Source: Meghimatium bilineatum
Lineage: Eukaryota > Mollusca > Gastropoda > Stylommatophora > Philomycidae
NCBI GenBank assembly: GCA_034231615.1
Contig: CM067314.1
Coordinates: 6,968,501 to 7,032,500 of the forward strand
Direction of reading: 5' to 3'
DNA: 64,000 bases
Part shown: positions 57,901 to 64,000 of the stretch, in pieces
Numbering within the stretch: the stretch's first letter is position 1
How the letters are laid out: the number at the start of each line of letters is the position of its first letter
The notes under the pieces: model-generated
What the model saw: only the letters and a program-made list of their open reading frames with translations
Told to the model about the DNA's origin: nothing
The model's database searches: none
Program-made: the position numbers and the translations under genes

Positions 57901-60900
57901 GGACTTTAACCCCCCATTTAACAAACCAAATAGCAATCTTTGTTCAAGTAAAAAAATAATAAGAATCAACATATTCTGTTTTCTGACTACATCCTGCTAA
58001 TCTGCAGGAGTTTGAGAATGAATACAGAAGAAGAAGAAGATATAATTCTGAAGGAATAAAAGTCAACATGAATATAAGTAAGACAAACATGTTCTAAATT
58101 AAACTAACATGTGTTCATAATTTATGTAATCATTGATTCGTGTAGAGAAATATCTGAACCTGTTAGTATAAGTACTTTTTCTAAAGGCAATCATCTGGTA
58201 TACTTGATTGTTCTTATAGATCATCTGCTATACTTGATTGTTCTTATAGATCATCTGCTATACTTGATTGTTCTTATAGATCATCTGCTATACTTGATTG
58301 TTCTTATAGATCATCTGGTATACTTGATTGTTCTTATAGATCATCTGCTATACTTGATTGTTCTATAGATCATCTGCTATACTTGATTGTTCTTATAGAT
58401 CATCTGCTATACTTGATTGTTCTTATAGATCATCTGGTATACTTGATTGTTCTTATAGATCATCTGCTATACTTGATTGTTCTATAGATCATCTGCTATA
58501 CTTGATTGTTCTTATAGATCATCTGCTATACTTGATTGTTCTTATAGATCATCTGCTATACTTGATTGTTCTTATAGATCATCTGGTATACTTGATTGTT
58601 CTTATAGATCATCTGCTATACTTGATTGTTCTATAGATCATCTGCTATACTTGATTGTTCTTATAGATCATCTGGTATACTTGATTGTTCTTATAGATCA
58701 TCTGCTATACTTGATTGTTCTTATAGATCATCTGGTATACTTGATTGTTCTTATAGATCATCTGCTATACTTGATTGTTCTTATAGATCATCTGCTATAC
58801 TTGATTGTTCTTACAGTTTCGATTTGATCATCACAGAAGAGATGTTAAACTGGCAGAAGTTCCAGTGAAAGTTAAGGACAAAGTCAAAAAGATTATTTCA
58901 GGTCACAAGAAGATAGACAGGGAGCGACTTGTAGAGGAATATTCTGATGAAGAGGAATCGCTTCCTCACAAGAACAGTGGTGGCGGCGGCAAAGAAGAAG
59001 ATTATGAAAGTCTGGAGAAAAAACAGGAAGGTAATACATTCTTGGTAACACTTCTGTAATATAAGGTCATATGAAATATTTATCTGCTTGTTAAGTAGAA
59101 CTAGAATATATAACCACAATTAATGTCTTCAATGAGACATGCATTAACTGTTGATTCCTTAATGAAAAAGCGTGAACTTTAGGCACATAGTAAATGTTTT
59201 TAGAAAATCATTCTTAGTTGCTGCATTAGTGAACATGTAATGTATTTATTGTCATTTGCATTCATAATTTATTTGTTGCACTTCACAACTATATATCCTT
59301 TTTTTGCAATTCACAACCACAAATTCATCTGTTGCAATTCTTATTCTTCTTCTTTCTTCCTCTTTACCCTTTACGGGTGTCGAGGGAGATACAATGTTCT
59401 TGTTCTCGCTTTTCTGGCAGCTTCATATAATTTTATTTGGTGTTCGTGTAATGCCTCTTTGATGTTGTTGATCCAGCGCACTCTAGGTCTACCCTTGGCT
59501 CTTCTTTCTGCTTCTCCTCTCTTCATATATGCTTTATAAACTAATGAATCACGCGGCATTCTTTCCAGATGACCAAACCATTGTATCTGTTGGTTTTGTA
59601 TGTATTGTAGAATTGATATGACACCCACTCTTTCTCTTATGACATTGTTGCAATTCACAACCACAAATTCATCTGTTGCAATTCACAACCACAAATTCTT
59701 TTTTGCAATTAATAACTACAAATCCTTTTATACAATTCACAATCACAAATTCTTTTTTGCAATTCACAAAACATAGCAAGCAATGTTGCATTGCTCATGT
59801 TTTTCCTGCATGAAATACAATACAGAATTTTTTAATGCACTCTTTCAGGTATCTATCATTGCCTGTGTGTTGCTGGGCCCAATATGGGAGCAAAGAATAG
59901 CGACACTATAACATGCAAGACTTGTCGTAAGAGGCAACTAAGGAGGTTTGGAAGATGGAGTAGGCTGTCCCACACCTATATCTATCTATTCGCTGAAACC
60001 CTTTGTGCCTTTTGGTGTCAGGGGTTGAAGAGTTTTCTGGAGATGGCCCTCTTGTGTGCTGAGTATATTGTGGAATTTGTCTCCTCTTTTATTTCGGTGG
60101 TCCATCGTTTTCGTGGTCGGCCTCTAGGTCTGCCTTCGGTCCATTTCATAGCCGTATGTTGCAACCGGAAAATAAAAGTTTATAGCATTAGTAGTTTTGT
60201 TTCTATTCTGTTGTTTTCCATATGCTTTTCATATCATAACAAGACAAATAACAAAATTAAAAGACACTCCATCAGAGATACAAGAGCAATTCTGTGTGAT
60301 AAAGAGTCATAAAAGGAAATAGTGATAAAATAAAGACATGTAGTAGAGTGGTAAATTGGCTAAGAATGTGGTAAATTTTCACTTCCCGCGACATCTCGCA
60401 GGCACTAGTGGCTAGGACAAGACAAGAAGTAGAGTGGTAAGCTTGAATTGAGCTTAAAGCTTTTCAATATGAATCTTGTATGATCAATGGAGTGAAACTT
60501 TGACTCTGTTCTGGAAGACCTATTGTTTGACTGAAAATTACATTTCTGTCCTAGATTTTACTTTAAGCTTGCATGAAATTCATCCAATTGTTGATGTTTC
60601 AACAGTGCATTTGTAAAGTTGAATCCACCGTTCTGGAACCTACCTTCATTCACCTGTCTGTGTTGGAACTATGTTCCATGCTTTTAATTTTTGATCTCTT
60701 TAAATTAGATTTTGCAGTCTGCATTAAATTTACACGTGGATGTAAATTAAATAAACAAACAAATGTACATTAAATCAACAAACGGAAAAGATAAAAACGG
60801 AAAACTACTATTAACAACCCAGGACCAAACTGAATGTTAAGTGGAGTGACTTTAAATCTAACGCTACTATAAGAGAGGAAATCAAACAAACCTATATATC

Positions 60901-62778
60901 TTCCTTCATTAGACAAATGTGTTGGACTTACATCAGCCATGTTTTCAGAATGAACAGCCTAAGAATTCCCCATCAGTCACTATATTGGGTGCCACCGGGA
61001 GTAAGATGAAGAGGGAGACCTAGAGAAACTCTACGAAGAACCATTAATAGAGAAGGCATGTCAATGAACCTAAACAACACGCAACAATTGAAAGACCTGG
61101 CAACACAAAGACAGAAATGGAAAGCTATGGTTTCTGCCCTATGCGCAGCCTATGGCCCTGGAGGAACATAACATAACATTAAATTTACATATAAAAAACT
61201 TTCCTTTCTGCATATTTTCCTGTGAAGGAGTGCAGGGAGGCTTTCTTTGGGCTGTGGAAATAAAAACTGCTTTGCTATAGCAGATGCTGTGACATGTACA
61301 GGAAAGATGTCGACTATATCTCTGAAAGAAAAAAATCTTTTCCCAACTGTGGATTGAACCCAGGACTTCAAGCGTACATATGATACATCAATATGTGCAT
61401 ATGAGGTTAAAAAATATAGTAAATCTGTATTAATACAGGAACATCATACTACCGGTAGTTGATAGGTAGGCCCTATGACTGTTGTTGGCGAAGCTTATAG
61501 AAGTAACAACAATAACATTTACGAGGTTTAATCAAATGTTTACTTTCACACTCTGATTATTAGTCTAAAAAATTCATCCTGCCAGCAACTTATCAGATAA
61601 AAAAATGTCTGAACAAAACATTAACTCAATTCATACATAAGCCTGTTATAATGGGACAAAACCAGCACCCTGTAAGGAAGTAAGCCCGTTATAATGGGAC
61701 TCCATGAATACCCTCCAAATTGGCCTTGTTTGGTTCGTAAATGACAAGTATTATTGTTCTTACAATTCTTATATTTTTATATTGTATATGAATTTCACAT
61801 TCAATTATCTTTCTTTTGATACCTTATATGACTCCATAGCTAATACTTTGTCTTCAGGAAGCTTGCGTCTGAATCATGTTGCGGTCCAAAAAGTTAGCGT
61901 AAAATTAATTACATCTAAACCCCAGGGATAATTACATGTTGAAAGAGTTAAATTAAAAAATATTGAAATATATTTATTACTTTTGCAAAATCTACCTAGG
62001 CTCAAATCTGAAAATCAATCCTGCTGCAGGAAGTGACATGGTGACAGATGCATTGAAAGCACCTGGAGCTAAGGTTTGAGTTGATGTTGTTTGTAAATGT
62101 ATGCTGATATTTTATTGCAGTTCAGGCTTGGTCAAAGCAGCTTGAGAGTGCTTCAAATGAAAACTTTAAAATGTGATAGAAAAGAGAACAAGCATGAGCA
62201 GTATAATATAGCAGCGTAGGAGATTTGTTAATAAAGAAAAGTTGTGCAGCAAATGGGATTTGAACCAGGTCTGCTCAGTGATATCCACTTATCTTGCAAC
62301 TAGAGTCACATTTACCATCTTCTCAAGTGCTATCTGAGTGGAGCTGGTTAAATCCCGTTTGCTGCATAATTTTTCGGTACAATGATAGGCCAACCCCCCC
62401 GTTTCGCTCCAACGAATTATGTTTTTTTGGTTTGTAAAATGTTCAATTTTGAAACATTGTAAGCAGAATTTCACACACTAAATGATGACATCATTGTGGC
62501 ATAAAATTGTCAGCTGCATGTGTGCTATCTTGAGTGATTGTATCTTGCAAATTGTATGTTTATACTTGACTCAAATTGTATGTTTATACTTGACTCAGAT
62601 TGTGTATTTATACTTGGCTCAGATTGTATGTTTATACTTTACTCCAATTCTCCAGGCTGGTCGAGGATTTGGTGGAGTGACAGGAGCAATACCCTTTGGC
62701 AGTGCAGAAGCCAGCTATTCTGATCAGCCGTTCTTTGGCAAATGGGTTACTGTTGTGAAGTTGTTGGCCACATATCAG
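50983..62778 (+). CDS. MFSD6: MFSD6-type major facilitator protein, N-terminal part, 6 coding exons, continues past the window
   Basis: A multi-pass membrane transporter-like protein of the MFSD6 family; its substrate is not well established. Exons 50983-51927, 55571-55730, 56669-56829, 58817-59030, 62000-62073 and 62656-62778 join in phase to 559 codons with no stop. After a hydrophilic N-terminus (1-60), VNKDLLYCKLFYFFFFGAFG starts TM1. TM2 and the MFS loop motif GGLADKWRRGK (121-131) follow, then TM3 (about 132-151). The long extracellular-type loop (about 155-315), GEFFSAPAITFADSVTL, the GRQRMFGSLGWGLAMFFVG block and DHSTTFPDHPC are MFSD6 hallmarks recalled from the vertebrate protein. 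The rest of the protein (remaining membrane helices) must lie beyond 64000. Introns carry LINEs, a Penelope-like fragment and minisatellites. Confidence 0.93.
52070..52261. other. MFSD6 intron 1, AT-rich
   Basis: No element seen. Confidence 0.4.
52262..52960 (-). mobile_element. RNase H LINE 3' part
   Basis: Minus frame of 187 codons: FLTDARSVLQALQSEKLTDL, QWIPSHCGIPGNEKADQLAK, MCTCGQAAQSAKHILQECSE. Nearly identical to 5680-6545, so both are young. 5' end breaks off in NNYDAEIQAIS. Confidence 0.92.
53145..53640 (+). mobile_element. LINE family B remnant carrying a 54-bp minisatellite
   Basis: 53228-53445 is four copies of a 54-bp unit (GAATCTACTGTCCAGGCTAT GCAAGAG). One frame reads CPGYARVRDN, alike CPGHAGVMGNE of the RNase H motif at 54725. 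After it, RSELIRAVMDAIPSDEKEDD matches 54830. Confidence 0.75.
53780..54260 (-). mobile_element. Penelope-like element fragment with GIY-YIG domain
   Basis: Minus: KCHTCPYVTQTRSVKFPKAT, VIYDIICKRCTMTYIGETGR SLADRFCEHLHSI, then RTRLALENRYIYEFGTLKPL. Endonuclease domain with YIGETGR and the R..EHL helix; the RT part is absent. Confidence 0.85.
54660..55090 (+). mobile_element. LINE family B 3' end
   Basis: CHAGVMGNERADVFAGKALV (RNase H last motif), RAVMDTLREDEEESELDNVY, RMSEMGVTRGDGRKFYLSRK, NQQLIETLS stop, then the shared 3' end. Confidence 0.8.
55140..55215 (+). mobile_element. LINE 3' tip
   Basis: AGGTCTGTTGCAGCCAACCT TCGTTACGGAGATGG and a GAT tail, family of 29010. Confidence 0.75.
55216..55570. 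other. MFSD6 intron 1 end
   Basis: No element; the last bases form the acceptor of coding exon 2. Confidence 0.45.
55571..55730 (+). CDS. MFSD6: MFSD6 coding exon 2
   Basis: Acceptor TTTTCTTCCAG, donor CTAG|GTAAGA, phase 0 in and phase 1 out. EDEVAQAFFILLLLVIVGEF enters a membrane helix, followed by SAPAITFADSVTL and GRQRMFGSL. Confidence 0.95.
55731..56668. other. MFSD6 intron 2
   Basis: 938 bp, AT-rich, with a short CAGTATCCAG duplication near its start. A weak LINE-like stretch around 56220-56400 (ERGECPRRRCVI) cannot be assigned. Confidence 0.45.
56669..56829 (+). CDS. MFSD6: MFSD6 coding exon 3
   Basis: Acceptor TTTACTTTGCAG, donor CAG|GTTGGT, phase 1 in and phase 0 out. Encodes GWGLAMFFVGMVLDHS, TTFPDHPCGKAHISEKNYT and VCFAVFSVLMSCAFLAALQ: one helix, a short loop and the next helix. 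Confidence 0.95.
56940..57240 (-). mobile_element. LINE 3' end, decayed
   Basis: Minus: FCHLMRMKPNQIPI, MVDRKHQDNLNKHGLDATKV, and a 3' end like 1737-1800. Confidence 0.7.
57470..57560. repeat. 19-bp repeat, 4 copies
   Basis: Unit TCAGGACTTGTGGTCCCTT; related TTTCAGxACTTTTxGTCCTT sequence continues to 57700. Confidence 0.9.
57985..58045 (+). mobile_element. retroelement 3' tip
   Basis: GACTACATCCTGCTAATCTG CAGGAGTTTGAGAATGAA plus GAA repeats, as at 6990-7055. Confidence 0.6.
58189..58816 (+). repeat. 30-bp minisatellite made of the MFSD6 intron 3 end, about 21 copies
   Basis: Unit ATCATCTGCTATACTTGATT + GTTCTTATAG. The final copy ends TTCTTACAG exactly at the acceptor of coding exon 4 (58816/58817). 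Four units are 29 bp. Confidence 0.97.
58817..59030 (+). CDS. MFSD6: MFSD6 coding exon 4
   Basis: Acceptor GTTCTTACAG, donor GAAG|GTAATA, phase 0 in, 1 out. FRFDHHRRDVKLAEVPVKVK continues the ...LQFRF junction typical of the family and then an acidic, lysine-rich cytoplasmic loop. The intron end just before it is amplified into a 30-bp minisatellite. Confidence 0.92.
59270..59339. repeat. left part of a 28-bp minisatellite
   Basis: Units TTGCAATTCACAACCACAAA + TTCATCTG; the array resumes after a LINE at 59645-59770. Confidence 0.8.
59340..59665 (-). mobile_element. LINE 3' end inserted in minisatellite
   Basis: ILQYIQNQQIQWFGHLERMP, VYKAYMKRGEAERRAKGRPR, TRTLYLPRHP stop. Flanked by TTGCAATTC on both sides (about 59331 and 59648), probably the target duplication or two array units. 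Confidence 0.88.
59645..59770. repeat. right part of the 28-bp minisatellite
   Basis: Same TTGCAATTCACAACCACAAA units, becoming diverged to the right. Confidence 0.8.
59855..60180. mobile_element. two retroelement fragments
   Basis: 59855-59980 plus: GTGTGTTGCTGGGCCCAATA, as 6770. 60025-60180 minus: MKWTEGRPRGRPRKRWTTEI KEETNSTIYSAHK, a LINE 3' end. Confidence 0.65.
60181..60889. other. MFSD6 intron 4, unannotated part
   Basis: Short repeats of AGTAGAGTGGTAA only; no element. Confidence 0.45.
60890..61170 (+). mobile_element. LINE 3' end
   Basis: FRMNSLRIPHQSLYWVPPGV, RGRPRETLRRTINREGMSMN, MVSALCAAYGPGGT stop; family of 3140. Confidence 0.78.
61195..61380 (-). mobile_element. possible tRNA-like SINE
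   Basis: Minus: GAAGTCCTGGGTTCAATCCA (B-box-like) followed by a body to 61195. Only one copy seen, so tentative. Confidence 0.35.
61635..61705. mobile_element. MITE-like fragment
   Basis: CTGTTATAATGGGAC repeated twice; like the right end of 34095-34269. Confidence 0.4.
62000..62073 (+). CDS. MFSD6: MFSD6 coding exon 5 (small, loop)
   Basis: A 74-nt exon between CTACCTAG and AAG|GTTTGA encoding SNLKINPAAGSDMVTDALKA PGAK after the split Gly. It has little similarity to recall, but it is the piece that converts phase 1 (exon 4) to phase 0 (exon 6). The donor is weak. Confidence 0.65.
62237..62373. mobile_element. small tRNA-like fold-back element
   Basis: GCAGCAAATGGGATTTGAAC CAG and its near-exact inverse CTGGTTAAATCCCGTTTGCT GC; B-box-like GGTTCAAATCCC in each arm. 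Not the same sequence as 20588 but the same design. Confidence 0.6.
62551..62655 (+). repeat. 24-bp repeat, 4 copies, ending at the MFSD6 exon 6 acceptor
   Basis: Units ATTGTATGTTTATACTTGAC + TCAG; the last unit runs into ATTCTCCAG, the real acceptor. Confidence 0.93.
62656..62778 (+). CDS. MFSD6: MFSD6 coding exon 6
   Basis: 41 codons, AGRGFGGVTGAIPFGSAEAS to GKWVTVVKLLATYQ, acceptor CTCCAG, donor CAG|GTTGGT, phase 0 at both ends. The end leads toward the next membrane helix, which must be beyond the window. A 24-bp tandem repeat stops nine bases before the acceptor. Confidence 0.85.
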
Positions 62779-62904
62779 GTTGGTATCTGTTGCTATATTT
62801 ACCAGAATGAGTGACATGAAAATGATGTCATCCCTTCAGATGTGAGCAGGTAGCTCTCGACAGCTATAGCCTTTCTGAAAAAAAACTCGGATCACCCTCA
62901 GAAA

Positions 62905-63175
62905 GTAACTGAGGCCCTTTTGGACATAACTAAAAGACATGATACCTTGTTGAAGACCTTACTTGAGGGTAAAGTTGAGGGGTGGCAGAAAGTAGGAGAA
63001 GTTCTGTCTAAAGCTAGAAGTAGGCAGAGATATAATTAGGAGAGTAAGATCACAAGATGAACAGGCTACAGTCTAGCAGAGTGTACCACCAAGACAAGGG
63101 ACAGGGGATGTTGAACGTCTGCTGCAATCAACTTTCGTTGTGGAGATGGGACTTAATGATGATAATGATGATGAT
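62905..63175 (+). mobile_element. LINE 3' end, decayed
   Basis: AAAAGACATGATACCTTGTT GAAGACC, ACTTGAGGGTAAAGTTGAGG, GGCTACAGTCTAGCAGAGTG and a GAT tail; family of 29010. Confidence 0.82.
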
Positions 63176-63315
63176 TGTGTTACTACTCCTAATACCTGAT
63201 TGTTGGAACTTCTTTTGCTTTTTGATAATTATATGTGAAGTGAGTTAGTTGAGCGGCAATATTTTCAAGGTTGTAGGTAGATGTAGTAGCCAGTTGTTGT
63301 TGTAGCACTTATTGT

Positions 63316-63325
63316 TGTAGTGGTC

Positions 63326-63380
<55 letters not shown>

Positions 63381-63600
63381 CCTAGTGGTGGTGGTAGTAG
63401 TAGTAGTAGCCTAGTGATGGTGGTGGTAGTAGTAGTCAGGGTGGTAGTGGTAGTAGCAGTAGTAGCCTAGTGCTGGTGGTGGTGGTAGTAGTAGTAGTAG
63501 CCTAGTGGTGGTAGTAGTAGTAGTGGTGATGATGGGGTGGTAGAAGTAGTAGTAGTAATAGTATTAATAATAATAGTAGTAATAAGCTAGTTGTTGTTAT
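63316..63600. repeat. GTA/GTG microsatellite
   Basis: GTAGTAGTAGTA runs interrupted by GCCTAGTGGTGGTGG four times. Confidence 0.95.
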
Positions 63601-64000
63601 TGCTATCATACTTCCTTGTCAGTGATAATGACATGGGATGTCCATGGGAATACATTAGTTAGACATAAAGAATACCATGTTCTTGATGAGCAGAATAGCA
63701 GATTTTCTGGTCAAGACGGCAAAGAAGCTGCTGAAAATTAATTATTGCTGTGTCAGAAATATTTCTTCATAATCACAATGTTTTTTGGACGATAACTAAA
63801 ATTATGCCATATTGTTTAAATGGTATATTTGGCATTGGGGAGAAATGGTGTCTACAGAGTAGGAAGAACCTTTTTTTGTTTAATTCCCATGATGAAAAGT
63901 ATTGTCCCCAAATCAAAGTAATTGCTTTTGTCACCTTTTATGTCAATAATTATAGATACTGAATAACAAACTCTACTCAAGTTTCAAAAATAATTCCGTG
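63601..64000. other. MFSD6 intron 6, unannotated
   Basis: AT-rich; no further MFSD6 exon or element seen before the window ends. Confidence 0.5.

Noticed and set aside
58111-58868. Overlapping plus-strand frames of 80-116 codons
   Set aside because: 30-bp repeat; only the part from 58817 is a real exon.

Overview
The window is animal nuclear DNA, AT-rich, with large introns and dense repeats. Two conserved animal genes are arranged head to head. The retroelement families (LINEs ending in a C2H2 finger, LINEs with an RNase H domain, Penelope-like elements with a GIY-YIG domain) and the tRNA-derived SINEs suggest an invertebrate, most likely a lophotrochozoan such as a mollusc. That placement is inference from remembered family resemblance, not a search.

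Gene 1 is on the minus strand, from 44972 down to 13631: the ACBD4/5-type acyl-CoA-binding protein ACBD5. I assembled ten coding exons by eye. Every splice phase closes and the exons sum to 1533 nt (510 codons plus stop). The product has an N-terminal acyl-CoA-binding domain with all four ligand-contact positions, an acidic tract with a FFAT-like VAP-binding motif, a coiled coil and a C-terminal tail anchor ending in four arginines. This is the layout of the peroxisome-ER tether ACBD5. One exon is a 30-nt micro-exon.

Gene 2 is on the plus strand from 50983 and runs off the right edge: an MFSD6-type major facilitator protein. Six coding exons (1677 nt, 559 codons) cover the N-terminal half. 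About 6 kb of repeat-rich DNA separates the two start codons.

The rest is mostly repeats. Tandem arrays make up roughly a fifth of the window; the largest are 8553-11346, 11359-12829, 16530-18045, 18411-19226 and 29748-32505. Degenerate LINE 3' ends occur every 1-2 kb on both strands. Four copies of one tRNA-derived SINE, a cluster of tRNA-like fold-back elements (20.1-22.6 kb), three Penelope-like fragments and a few small DNA transposons complete the picture. No rRNA gene, intact tRNA gene, CRISPR array or capsid-bearing element was seen.

The most unusual pattern is that several minisatellites sit exactly on exon borders of both genes and look built from the splice junction itself. At 58189-58816 the last 30 nt of an intron are repeated about 21 times up to the real acceptor. 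At 24262-24622 the unit contains intron end plus exon start. At 62551-62655 and 25026-25381 arrays abut an acceptor and a donor. This gives rows of decoy splice sites beside the true ones.
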